This document shows, one piece after another, positions 30,690 through 43,400 of a stretch of 64,000 bases of DNA (positions are counted from its first letter, which is position 1; every line of letters begins with the position of its first letter). A program made the position numbers and the translations under genes. The stretch is from contig CM022670.1 of NCBI GenBank assembly GCA_012295275.1, positions 22,182,921 to 22,246,920 of the forward strand, in the 5' to 3' direction. This stretch comes from Chrysomallon squamiferum (taxonomy: Eukaryota > Mollusca > Gastropoda > Neomphalida > Peltospiridae). The notes under the pieces are model-generated. The model was not told the origin of the DNA and ran no database searches. It saw only the letters and a list, made by a program, of their open reading frames with translations.

Positions 30690-31733
30690 CCTAAAATCAC
30701 AAAAAGGAAATGGTGATAGCCTAAAGACACAAAAACGCAGACTCATATAACAATTATTTTATAAAGAAAGTTTCAGAGAATGATAAATGTTTAATTTCAA
30801 ATGGGAAAATAGAGCTCTGGATAGCATATTCATGTTGAAATGATACATTTAAAATAGTATGAGATTAAATATTATAGAATTTATGTAAACCAATATAATA
30901 TAGTCTACAAATTCTTGAAGATCCATACTCCAGTCTTGAGACTTTCAAATTGAATACATTTATTTTTTAAATGTCATAATTTTGTATACTATCATCTGAT
31001 TCAATAAGAATAATACATTTTTTACAAATTATTTTCAGATTATATAATATAATATAATGTAATATATATATTAGAAAGACTTCCAACTGCTAATCTCATA
31101 TGTATCAAAAACAAATAAATAAATAAATAAAATAAAATATTTGAAAACAAAACATCCTAATGCTGCAAACTATTTAAAGTACTGTATCAAGCATAAATCC
31201 ATATTGAAAGTTTCTGTTTTGCACTGTGTCAAATATCCAGAACTATTATAATAGTAAAACTACATCATGTTATACCTGATATTTTTGGTAAAATATATTT
31301 ATCTATTTATTACTGTTATTATTATTATTTTATAATTATTAATAGTTTTATTAAAATGAAACCACGTTTTCAGACGTAATAATATCAAATTTTATGTGCC
31401 TGTACAACAACAACATAGTAGTAGTAGTAACAGTAATAATACTAAATAAATAAATAAACTAATTAAAATAAATAAATAAATAAATAATATATATATATAT
31501 ATAATTTCAACTCATATCAAGTTTGAGTTAAATTATTTAATTAATTTTGTTTAATCTGCAAAACTTATTTTCCATCAAGTTGTTTTTGGATCTGAAACGT
31601 AAACTGGAAGTAGCCGTGAGCTCGTGCAAACAAATACCTTTTTAAAGTGTTAACTAGCGGGAGGAAAGATCGGAACTCTTTCTTATCTCAGATTTCACAC
31701 TCAGCGGTTTCTAAAAAATATACCATAAATATG

Positions 31734-31735
<2 letters not shown>

Positions 31736-31803
<68 letters not shown>

Positions 31804-31905
31804 TTACTTTTGTTATTATTATTATTTACCTTTTGTAACTATTTTCATTACATGGATGTCTAACATTCACTCTAAATACTGATAAATTTGACTTTTTCTC
31901 CTTAC
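31736..31905 (+). repeat. (GA)n-plus-tail repeat element, copy 1
   Basis: A (GA)n run at about 31737-31800 is followed by roughly 100 bp (CTTTTACTT..., then TTACATGGATGTCTAA, then ATAAATTTGAC). The same composite recurs in the same orientation at 34051-34222 with scattered differences in the unique part. The shared non-microsatellite flank shows a dispersed repeat family rather than two independent microsatellites. Confidence 0.7.
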
Positions 31906-31995
31906 TTTAAGTCTTCGAAATGACAATAAATTATGATTAATCAACCATTATACAATGTTCGTCATCCATGTTGTTAGTCTTCGCGACGGACACAA

Positions 31996-32006
31996 GCGCA
32001 TGCGCA
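31996..32006. promoter_or_regulatory. NRF1-type palindromic site
   Basis: GCGCATGCGCA matches the classic nuclear respiratory factor 1 palindrome. It is rare by chance in such AT-rich DNA. An ETS-like TTCC core (ACTTCC, about 32012-32017) and a CACGTG E-box (about 32027) follow within 25 bases, a combination typical of TATA-less bidirectional housekeeping promoters. Confidence 0.6.
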
Positions 32007-32601
32007 ATTTTACTTCCTTTTATAACACGTGCATTTGTTTACGTCTGCCTATTAATTTTAGTAAAACTTTTAATAAACAATAAATTTCAAAAACTTGTGA
32101 TCAGCAAATAATATTTTTACTAATGGCCTTCATCTTCATTTTATTATTATTATTTTTTTATTAAGATAAAACGGTGTGTATAATAATATTTGTCTGATAA
32201 AGGTAAAATGAATATATTCCCCTTAAAGGTGTTGGGGTGGGGGGGTGGAATAATTACAAATTTATTTCAAATTATTATAAATTATCATTTAAACGGATAA
32301 AAAAGTTTACAAAAATCTTATACTTCATTACATAATATCTTTGTGATATAGATCTCCGTATGAAAAATAAATTAATTTGTTTTCATTAAATAATCAGATA
32401 CCAATTGCGGTGAAAGTTTCTGACACGAACTGCACGCGCAAACTAGGCAGTTCGAGGTTGTTCCCCAAATACATTATTGATTAGTAAACTTTTATTATGC
32501 AAATTTAGTAACCAAGGTGATGGCCCATGCTACACAGGTGAGATTCATTTATGTGGCATGTAACAGAACATATTTTAAAATTAAATAATTAAACTACCAC
32601 G

Positions 32602-34048
32602 ATGCGAACGAGCAACCACAATTTTGCTGGAATATTTGTAAACTCTCTTTCGAAAAGTGGGTTAGATGCTGGATCTCAAAATGAAGGTGCTTCTTCCCGA
32701 CCTGAATGCAATGAAAATTCACCGATCGTCACTGAGGTCTGTTCGACAGTACCCGTACGGAACAACAAATCTAACTGTCAGGACAGGTAAGACGGGATCC
32801 CACGACTGTCGTGTAAAACCCAAGCCGACCTGATAACAAAAAAAGTATATTAACATAACTGATTTTCATATAAATAAACCAAATGTTTTTCCATCATTAG
32901 ATGTCATCGTTCAGAAACATGACTTTTATTTTGAACTGCAACATGATTTCTGTGGTACACTGATTTTAGTTGCTTGAAGGATGTACTATCATCATCAACA
33001 TCATCATCATCAGCATCATCATTACTTTACTTTACTTTATTTTGTTCTGTTCTGTTCACTGGTTAGTAGATTTTCCACTTTATGTTATATTTAAAGCAGG
33101 TTATCGTTATATCAGAACTGATGCTGAGTCTGTTTAATAATATTTATTTTAATGAACTGTAAATCTTTCTCAACGATTAGTACACGAAAAATAAATCCCC
33201 CAGTATGCCTATATTAAAAATAATATAATAAGATTTTTAATTTTTTTTTTTTTTTTTTTTTTTTGTTTGTTTGTTTGTTAGACTTTTTTCTTTTACAAAA
33301 ATTGATAATAAAGTCAATTTTGAATGTTTCGTTTTCTCAAATTCATGCTGCAAATTGATTACTTTTAAAATTATTTTTAAAGTATAGTTTTGTTATTTAA
33401 TATCCTGCAGATTAATGTAAATCAAAACCAACACACACGCACGCACGCACGTACGCACGTACGCACGTGCCCTCACACATATACACACGAATATGCTCTA
33501 ATTTCAGTTCCAACACTGAGCAGAATGAAAGGCAACCTCTGAGAAACATAACTAATGTATCGAAAAGCGATGGATGTTTAAAAAACAACTCATCTTCTCC
33601 CACATCGAGAAAACGCCATGCTTGCCAAACAGGACTCGATTCACAGGAATCAAAGGAAAATCTAAACTCGAACGGAAAACGTACTCGAAGAAAGAGTTCC
33701 AAGCCGCAAAAAAGTCCATGTTGGTGGGATCCGAATTTTAAAGGTGTAACAATCTGGTTCAGTACCAAAGTCAACGGAGAAAACAGTCAGTTGTGTCTTA
33801 CTTCATTTTACAGGTAAATATTTGTATTGTCAACAATAACCTTTGATGCAGTTGTTGTCATTCATGTACTAGATCTTGCTATTTTTAGGATTTTCTTAAA
33901 CTTATTATTGTTTTTTGTCATGGTCTGTTTCTGATTTGCTTATTTTAATTATTTATTCATTTATTTTATTTTATTTTATATATATTTATATACATATATA
34001 TATTTTTTTATTATTATTTGTTTTTTTTCCCCCCCGAGTTTTTTTGTT

Positions 34049-34120
<72 letters not shown>

Positions 34121-34674
34121 TTACTTTGTTATTATTATTTACCTGTCGTAAATATTTTTATTACATGGATGTCTAAAGTTCACTTTAAATACTAATAAAT
34201 TTGACGTTTTCACTTCTGTCTTGTAAGGTGGTTAATGCAGTCTTGGTAAATGATATTAACTCGGTACACGTTGCTGTAGCTTTTATGGTATTGCTGTAGA
34301 GCAGTTTTATGTGACATTCATTTATCCATTGTAAATTCGACGTATTATAACTAGTATTTAATATGATGTTAATAAATGCGAAATTGTTAGGGTAGGTCTG
34401 AATTAATAATAAATCATTTAATAATTTTCTGTTATCTATCCAGTGTAATACATCGGCATGTTCAAATTACAACAACAAAATAATAATAAATACACAAATA
34501 AATAAATAAATAAATAAATAAATAAATTAGAAAATAATAAAAAAAATAATAAAAAAATAAGAATAAATAAATAAACACATTAATTAATTAATTAAAAAAT
34601 AATACAAAATTAGAATAAATAAATTAAATAATTGATTTAAAAAAAAAAATAATAAAAAAAAATTAAAATTAAAA

Positions 34675-34706
<32 letters not shown>

Positions 34707-36047
34707 AAAATCTGAAAGAGTGACTTATAGCATTCCCTCCTTTCCGATCTCAGCCTGACGGATCTTACCTGTAAGCTCCTGAAACTATTTCCATCACTGT
34801 TTGTGATTAGTAACAGGAAATATTTTATGTATATAGATCTACATTCGACAAAAAAAAAAAAAAAAAAAAAAAATTACATAATTCGTATTGGAAGTAGTGA
34901 AATTATTTCTTTCACATTTTGGTTTTTTGTTCATTTCTTGCTTTTTTTTTTGCTTTTCATTTTGGTTGTAATCAATGGCTAGAGAAAACATTTATCGAAT
35001 TCTGAAAATTTTGAGGAAAATAACCATTATAAAAATCGTAGTGAAAGTTTTAAATTAATTGCCAATCTTGCTATTATTGCACTCATCTGAAGCTTTGCGT
35101 TTAGCAATATTTTCGGACGAATTAACTGTAAAATTTAATGAATTTGTCATCTGGTACCATACATATCGTATAGAAGAGCGTGTGACCTACTTTACCAAAG
35201 CTGTAATAAAAATAATTTTCTATACATGTTCTAGTTATTGACTGACATAAGTGGATCACAGTATAATTTCATGTTAAAAAACAACAACCACTGACATTTT
35301 TATTTTAATATCTGTAATGTTCTTCAATCAGTGTGTTGAATTTTATTGTAATTAATTTTCTTTATTAACTTTAGGAGTATTTATTTCGTATGCATCCAAA
35401 GGTACTATTAAAATGATCTCTTACATTTTAATATAAATTGTCCATAAACAATTCATTCACTATAACAGTTCCATTAAAAGTGGTTTGGTTTAGAAAATAT
35501 AAAAAAATCAGTCCTGTCCAAAAAACAATTCGAGTTTATCAACAACATTGTGAAGTGCACGTGACTGTAGATTCTAGTTCAACAGCTGATTACGTGTAAC
35601 TATTACAGGTGATTACGAATAGTTATTTTAAATCATGAACACGAATACAAATATTTAAAACATTTCATTTATATTTATTTATTTATTTACTAATTTTTAT
35701 AACATAAGTTGTAGCCGTAACTCGATTTTTTTGAAATGAGGCAAAAACAGTTAATCGCCGATCGGAGCGGGGCAAAAAAATTTGATCGAGGGATCTGGAG
35801 GCCGCCGATTTGAAAGACGCAAGATCCTCGATTCTAGCCATTAATATTTTATATTTTTTTAAATAAAATCTTTGTATTAAAAATATATATATTAAAAAAT
35901 CTTCAAAGTCGATGTAATCCATTTTTTTTATTTGCCTCAATGTAGTTAAGGCCAAATAAGATATTCCATGTGGATCCACATAACAGACGTATATTGTCCA
36001 TCTTTTTATTCCGGCTGCTTTTGTGTGTGTGTGCGTGCGTGTGCGTG

Positions 36048-36086
<39 letters not shown>

Positions 36087-37422
36087 GTGTGCGCGTTTTC
36101 AAATATATATTTTTTAATGCTTTATAATTAAATTAATTTCATCTCGAAAATTATGTTCATCATATCGAAATTCACAGTTCGCCTCAAGAACATTTTTCTT
36201 ATTTGAAAAATTGTTATTTCGAATATTTCTTTGATAGTGATAGTCATATCCTAACTATTTACAGTAACACAAGAAATAATCGAGCTCAGTCTGCTGTGAA
36301 AAGAAAGCGACATCGCAATGATTCGTTTTCAGAAGGAAAATGTACAACTGGGAGTTCTGATGAAGAAACAAAAGAAATGTTCACTGTTAATGCTAATGGA
36401 GGTAATTTAAAAAAAAAAAAAAAAAAAAAAAGCTTCGTTAGAAATTATAAATATTTAAAAAAAAAAAAAAAAAACCTCCAAAACCCCCATGTAATTGTGA
36501 ATTTTCAGAAAAATATTTTTAAAAACATACAAAATACATACACCACACATAGAAATATTACCATTGTTTTTCTTTTGTGTCAGATATATTAAAAAAATAT
36601 GAAACAAAATTAGTTTTACAAAATTAATTATTATTATTATTATTATTATTTTTTTTTTTTTTTTTTTTTTTTTTAAATAGAAAAATAAAGTGATACTAGA
36701 AATGTGTTTACTTTTATGTCTTCTGAATTACAAACATATTTATTATTGTAGCTAAAGTGTGTGCTTCCTGCAGCACCAGACGGACTCCACTTTGGAGAGA
36801 TGCAGAAGATGGAACTCCTCTCTGTAATGCTTGTGGAATCAGGTAGTAAATAAAAAGCAATGAACATAATTTCCTCTGCACCAGAAAAGTTTTATTGCCA
36901 TGAGCCTTAAGACGGGAACCTTGAAGAATCTCATCACTTTGCTAGCTTCAGTGAAGAACTAACTTTTTCCTTACACAAGTGTGTAAAATATTAAAATTAA
37001 CATAATTTATGGAAGAGAAACCAAGGTCTCAGGATCAACTTTTTGTGAAAGAATATTTCAAATCAAATATAATTCTTCCATTCTTTTTGTTAGTAGTTCA
37101 TGAAATTCAAAATTGAAATTTAACACTTCTTATTGTTTCTTACGTTTCATGCTCATTAGTGGTATTTTGTTTTATTTTATAAACTCAGAAAATGGCTGTA
37201 ATGAATGATTTTTAAAACATATTTACATTAATTGATAATTTTTGCTGGTTTCCACTGAGCAGTATTCAAGTCTTTTGAATTGCTCTTTGTTACAGGTATC
37301 GCAAGTACCGAGTCCGCTGTGTGAAATGTTGGAGTATTCCTAAGAAGGACAGCAAGTCATTTCCTGTCTGTGGGGTTTGTGGTGGAATGCTGCGATTTTG
37401 CCACATTAAAAAGTTCTGGTAG
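32602..37422 (+). CDS. ZGLP1: GATA-like zinc finger protein 1 (ZGLP1-like)
   Basis: This is a predicted nuclear DNA-binding regulator. Exons are 32602-32786, 33508-33813, 36265-36401, 36752-36842 and 37296-37422, joined in phase to give 281 residues (mammalian ZGLP1 is similar in size). Residues 1-210 are low-complexity, Ser/Asn/Lys-rich, with basic clusters (GKRTRRKSSK, KRKRHR) that could act as nuclear localisation signals, plus an ordered-looking patch WWDPNFKGVTIWFS near 140-155. The GATA finger is Cys213-x2-Cys216-x17-Cys234-x2-Cys237 with TPLWRDAEDGTPLCNACGIR, split by an intron at Arg240. A second pair follows, Cys248-x2-Cys251 and Cys265-x2-Cys268. In mouse, ZGLP1 directs oogenic fate; a germ-line role here is only inference. 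The start is the first in-frame ATG of an exon with a good donor. It is divergent from UBE2U. Confidence 0.87.
34051..34222 (+). repeat. (GA)n-plus-tail repeat element, copy 2
   Basis: This is the second copy of the composite described at 31736-31905. It has a longer GA run (about 34051-34117), then the shared tail ending in ATAAATTTGACGTTTTCACTT. It lies in ZGLP1 intron 2, 2.3 kb from copy 1 and in the same orientation. Confidence 0.7.
34480..34710. repeat. AAAT/AATA low-complexity block
   Basis: About 230 bases are almost purely A and T in tetranucleotide steps (AAAT, AATA and TTAA variants). This is consistent with a compound microsatellite in ZGLP1 intron 2. Confidence 0.9.
36019..36096. 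repeat. Compound (GT)n/(GC)n microsatellite
   Basis: A GTGT tract interrupted by GC and TAGG steps forms a compound repeat about 170 bases before ZGLP1 exon 3. A related ACGC/ACAC tract lies 5' of ZGLP1 exon 2 at 33429-33487. Confidence 0.9.
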
Positions 37423-40400
37423 AGGTTTTCACCGATCTAGTTTATAACAATGGTGAAGAATTTTACACAGTAATCAAATATTAAGATGTTGTATTTGTTT
37501 TGTTTTTATTGTTAAAATGCCATGGTTTGACATATTATTAAGTTTTGCTGAATGTTGCAGGAGATGTTGTAAGAAAACTTTAGAAATCTATGTATTTCCA
37601 AGCACTGTTAAAAAAGAGATTCTTATTTGTCAATATTCAAGCTTCAATATATTAATAACAAAAAGATAGTTTTGTGAAATGAAATCATAGTTTGATTGTT
37701 GCTTATCTACACTACATTCAGAAATACAAACAGACATACAAACATATACACTTCAATTAATTTTAGGAAGTTTTTGTATTACTACGGCATAAATAAATAC
37801 ATGTATATTAGTATAATAAATAATAAATAATACGAGTAATTTATTTGAATGTGATATGTAGTGTTGGTTTAGGTTTGAAGAACATAATCGTGGGAGGCAT
37901 TAGCTGGAACAGATTTTAGCAGTATTTTATGACATTTGATGGATTTAAAATATGAAACAAAGATTAAATATCTTAAATATTTTATATATTTTGATTTTTA
38001 AGTTGAAGAAAGAAGAAAAATAAAATTCATATATTTTATTGCTTTTTAAATTTCTGTTTCCAGCTTTTAAGCTCTAAAAATTTCTTCAGTCATTCATAAT
38101 CATTTGTTACTGCAAGCCTATACAGGTTAAAAAAGATTAAAGAAATTTGCCTGAACAAATTAGTATTTTTCTGTTACTATATATTACAGAATGAATGATG
38201 TTTTATAATCATAATTATCAATGTATATAAAAATATACATTTCTGTTCAGTAATTAGGTCTTACTTTCTGTTAGTATATGGTGAAAAATATTGAACAGTG
38301 TAAAACAAAATTAAATGAGCCTGTATGTTTCTGAAACATTCCTGTTTCATTAAATTGTCAATTTAACTTGTTAATTTTCTGGAATCTTTGATTACAAATT
38401 AGGAAATCTAAAATTTTACAATTCTTTCTTGCAATGTTTGTTATTTAAACATTTTTTGTTGGTTTACATGTTTTATACCTACCATATAATATGAACCTCT
38501 ACCTTGAAGTATCTGTGGTAAAATATTTTTATTTTAGCCCCACAAAATATGTTTTGTTGATTTCAGTGTTTATATTTGTTTGTTATCTTTGTAATTTTGT
38601 TTTGTTTTGTTTCATTGTTTATTTTTCGTAACTTTTTCATTTACTACTTTTTTTCTTTTTTTTTATTAATTTCTTATATAATTTCTTATTAGACCTCAGA
38701 ATGTAAACTTTCGATCAATGAAACCTTGATTGGCATAGATCTGAATAGTCTATGTAGATAGGTATTGAATTGTGTTTGTTTTTTCAGTGGCAAATATTTT
38801 AAATTGATCTTATAAAATGATGGAATTGATTCAATAACTTAATATATATGTAAACATATCAAATACATGTATATACAATGACATCAGTTGGTAATACTTA
38901 CCAAATTAACTCCATAAGTTAATCATTTTGTGACCATTACTTTTTTGCATTTTCATTATCTTTCTGTTATTGAAAATATTATTATATTACTGAATACATT
39001 TTATGTGTTTTGTCTTACTGTTTTCTAAGTTTTGGAGCAGGCTGCTCAATTTTGAGTTTTGTATTTTAAGAAAAGTTGTAATAACTTTTTCATTTTCTGC
39101 AAATAATAATGATACTGCTAAAATATATAATAAAAGAAAAAAGTTAATGTGATTTTATGTTGTTTTTGTATTTTTTCATCATGGGTAGATATGTAAAACA
39201 ACAACAAATGATGCAAAATAATATATTCCATCAGTAATATTTTAAAAAATAAAAATTAAAAAATAATAATAATAAATAAACAAATAAAAATAAAATATTA
39301 AAAAAGAAATAAAAGAAAATTAAAATGGTTAATTAAAATTGTGTATCTTATAGCCAGTTACCTCAATAAGATGTCAATAAAAACTAGAATAAAATTTAAC
39401 TTATTAAATATCACTTATTATTACCATAACTATATAAAATTAATCAAAACAGTTCTTTAATTTTGGCAGTGTATTTATGATAATGTGGTTTTATTTTACA
39501 TTAAAAAAAAAAATTGAACATTTTAAAATGGCAGAGCATATGTTAAAATAGTTATCTTTTGAAAATAAAGGAAATTAAAAGTGTATTTACAGATCTCTAT
39601 TTTTAAAATGCTATATATAAAATGTCTGACAGCAAACTACTAATACACAAACCCTCTTGGTTTTCAAGTTGTTTTTATAACAAAATACATGAATATAAAA
39701 AGTGGTTTTGAGGATAAAATGGAAATCTCATTGTTAGCATGTATTAAAGTTTTATACATTAAAGAAATAAAAAACAAAATGATATTAATTTGTTTTTAAA
39801 ATGTCACAAACAGAAATTAAATATATTAACATTGTTAAATGCATAAATGTAGGTTTACACAATTCATAAAGACATTGTTTCTCATAGTTAAATTCAGCTT
39901 TGGATACACATAATTAAAAAACTGCTATTTTTAAACTTTATAAATACAAAATAAAAAAGCCAGGAAAGATGGTATTAATAAAATAATGTAATTACAACAT
40001 ATAGACCTATAGGAATTAATAGCCGATAGACTGTAATTAATCCTGTTGTTGTCAAATAAAATCCTGAGAATTTATGTATTAAACTGAAGTACTTTTAAAT
40101 GATATATTTGGAAGAGATGGATGGTGTCAAAACTAATATTTATTGTCATTAAAATCAATACTGAACCTAAAAGATTTACAAATGAGATTTGCCACGGTGG
40201 AATTTACAACAAAGATACCAATTCTGAAATATTTACCTTAATCGATAAATACAGAAATTCAGTTATTTAAATTAACATTATTTTGTATAATAATTATTTA
40301 GCTTAGCTAATGTCATCATTATAATATAAAAACAAGAAAAAACAAAAATAATGAAAATTAATATTTTTGCTGCGTTACTATTCGTAAGACAAAGGTCACG

Positions 40401-40478
40401 GCCGAAACCAGGTGCGATTGATGAGTGTACAGTGTTGGCGGAGATAATGACTTAAGGATACTGAAATATATCCTGATA
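37423..40478. other. ZGLP1-MFSD14 intergenic region
   Basis: The 3.1 kb between two genes on the same strand holds the ZGLP1 3' untranslated region and the MFSD14 promoter. It is AT-rich, with AAAT-rich tracts at 39240-39320. The last 100 bases before the MFSD14 start (40380-40450) become CpG-richer, which suggests the promoter or leader. I saw no additional gene. Confidence 0.6.
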
Positions 40479-43400
40479 ATGCTTGGAAAGAAGCGAAAAC
40501 GAATTGTTGGTAATATTCTGTGGTCAAAGAAGAATTACCACAAAGAGCTATCGGTATGATTTTTCTACTTTTATGCAGCTTTGTGTACGTTTAGTACTAA
40601 CCAAGTCAGGCTAATCATAAATCAAAATAATTATAACTTGATTAATAACTATTAACATACTACTGAGACCAGTATAACGTGACAGCTTCATTTATTTAGT
40701 TAATGTTTGATTTGTATTTACGGCTAAATTATCGCAGCTTTGGTCCACCCTTTGTTAGCAGAGGTTTTCCTAATGTTTTGTTAAGATTATTTTTTTCAAC
40801 TTGGTTATCAGAAAAAAATAAAAAATATATATAATATATATAAAGCTATAAATAGTTAACCAACATTTATTTGTCATACTTGTCAAATAAAGCACTTTTT
40901 ATTTTCATTAAAAAGGCCAGAAAAAATAAGATTTATTGTTTGAAATAAATTGGGCCCACCAGAGTGTATCTGTTTTTGTATGGTTTAAATTTTAATACAT
41001 TATTTAATTATTATTATTTTTTTAAATCATTAATATTTCTCTGGATTCTGTTCATATATTTTGTTCCAATTTTATTGTTCAAATAACTCCCATTGTGATA
41101 TTTGTTCAGTATTTTAATGGTGTTATAAATGAGAATTTTTAAAAGCAAGGAACATTTTCATTAATCACTGACAATATGACTATGAGATGGATATTGTAAG
41201 CTCTACTGAGTTTCAGCTTCCTTATTATCATTTTGGAAAAAGCCTTAAAATTTTGTGTCCACATCTTTTTGTTTTGCTCTGTCTCAAATGAATCTGTTCT
41301 GGTACGCATCCATATCATCTCTTCCATCTTCTCTGGTATGTCTCAAAATCATTTTGAAGCAGTGATATTACATCCATCAGTTATTTTGTATTTTACTAAT
41401 GTACCCTGCTCAGGTCTTCTTCCATCCTATAATCTTTTGTCATGTTCAGGTTTTCTTTCCTGATATTTATTTTTCAGTCTAGATATGTGTTTTAACACAT
41501 ATTTTTCAGTCTTTGTTTGCACTGCTGCTTGTTTATTCTTTGTCTGTTTAGTTAGTGCCCCATGTTTCATACTGTATCTGATTGCTGGAAATACACAGGA
41601 GCTAACATATTTAGCCAATTTTGTTTGATTTATTTGTACACAGTGTATGTTATCAGCAAAATAAAGGTAAATGAAATATTTCTACCCAGTTATTTTTAAC
41701 CTAAAGCCTGTGCAATTCATTCTTCTTTGATTCTGTTTGGGAGATACCCTCTTATCACCTGTGATCAATTTAATTTTGCTTATTTCCAGTCTGTGGACAC
41801 TTCCAGTGTTATCTCAATTAATGACTGTTTCATCTATAACTATATTCAGTTTTATTCTTGATTACTACATGTGGACATTCTTGCTTTGTTTTGAAGCATA
41901 GTTTTCATGTTATTGTCTCTTTCACATCTAATATTTAACCAGAATTTCCCTGTTACCATTTCATTAAGGTTTAATTACTTCCCTGCTTATGCATTTTAGT
42001 CTTCCGTAACTATTGTGTAGTGAGATGATTTTTCTAATATCTTGTCCATATCATGCATAAGCATTCTATATCTTCTTTTGAATATGATATTACTGCTATA
42101 TATAGGTAAACTGTCTTATGTTCATAGTGCTTTGTTATGCACAGGGCAAGTTCTGTATCTTCACTTTGTTGCCTTTCTATTTATTGGCCATTTGCACTGG
42201 TAGCAGGTGGCTACTTTGTAAGCTGGTGAAGCATTCTTCTTTTCTTCTCACTTTGGCAATTCCAGTCACCTTCCTTACCAATCTGGTTCCTTTAAATTCT
42301 TCTTCCAATTTTTGTATCTGTTTGGCTCCATTAAATGAAGTAAAATTATTTCTTGACAAGCTTCAAAATATGATGACACACAGTATTTCTGGACCATTAA
42401 ATAGTGAACAAAAACATTTTAACAAATTGTTTTGCAGATTCCTTTAATTTCTATCAGTCATTTGATAAAGTCTGCAATATTCAGTTTATCAAATGAATAG
42501 TTGTATTATCCTTAGAGAATGTTATTTTGTGAAAATACATTTACTTTAGTTTATAAGTTTATTTTTAAAAACTGCTATGTTCTTTATCAAACTATTTTTT
42601 CTTAAATATTTTTTTATCTATATATAATTGTTGTCTCCTTTTGTGTTTTTATGTTATCAAAGAGCCTTTTCAATACACACTATTATAATATAATACTAAA
42701 AGTAGTAAGTATGCTATGTATGTTGTTCTAACATGAGAACACATTGACATGTATAGTTACAGCTTGTGGATCCCTTTTCAACAAGTGTTTCAGATTTTTG
42801 AATGTAAGGATTTAAGTGTAAACACAAATTCCATTTATACTGCATATATGACATGTACAGATAATCTGTAGTATTTTTTTATTTTTAATTTCATTAATCA
42901 TTTAAATAAACAATGTTTGTGTATGCTAAACTATCCAAAAACTGAAAGATATCACCAGTTTGGCTGGTTGCAAAAAGGTTTGGATTTTTGTACAGGGATC
43001 CTCATCCAGGACTAATGTTTAGAAATAACCTAGTAGTTACTGACATTATTAGTTAATAATTATATATAAATTTAATTTTTGATTGAAGAGTTAATGAAGG
43101 CTGTTGTTTATTAAGACAAATACCTAATTTATTTGAAAATGTATGCCATAGGAAATTGATCAAGATATTTTTTAAAGTAATTTTTAGAAAGTAACTCTTA
43201 TTTATAACATTAGTAAAGTACAGACAAGTGAGAAGATGTTTAAATTTTTGCCTGTTAAAATGACAAAGATACATTACTGAATTTGTTCAAAATATCTTTT
43301 ATATAATGGTTATAGAGGAAGTATTCATAATAATGTTACTTTTGCTTGTTTTGCTAATTAAGATTAATACATTTTTAAAAAACCAATGAAGAATGAAAGA

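Larger units (their letters stand above)
30690..32601. promoter_or_regulatory. Head-to-head UBE2U/ZGLP1 intergenic region
   Basis: This 1.9-kb stretch separates two divergent start codons and must hold both promoters plus the UBE2U leader exon and intron. The part from 30690 to about 31550 is AT-rich with AAAT and TA repeats. A (GA)n element lies at 31736-31905. The segment 31970-32045 is locally CpG-rich and is the best core promoter candidate. A second CpG-richer patch at 32400-32460 lies closer to ZGLP1. Confidence 0.5.
33814..36264 (+). other. ZGLP1 intron 2, repeat-rich
   Basis: The intron carries the second (GA)n element, a dense block of AAAT/AATA repeats at 34480-34710, an A run at 34850-34873 and a degenerate (GT)n/(GTGC)n tract at 36019-36096. 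A short segment at 35710-35830 is clearly richer in CpG and GC than anything around it and has no assigned function. Confidence 0.7.

Noticed and set aside
31647-31838. Plus frame with a run of alternating Arg and Glu
   Set aside because: It is a translation of the (GA)n repeat. The same artefact occurs at 33915-34151.
33412-33774. 120-codon minus frame opposite ZGLP1 exon 2
   Set aside because: It is the antisense shadow of a real plus-strand exon with correct splice sites and phase.
42118-42447. 109-codon plus frame in MFSD14 intron 1
   Set aside because: It lies antisense to the LINE fragment and has no similarity of its own.
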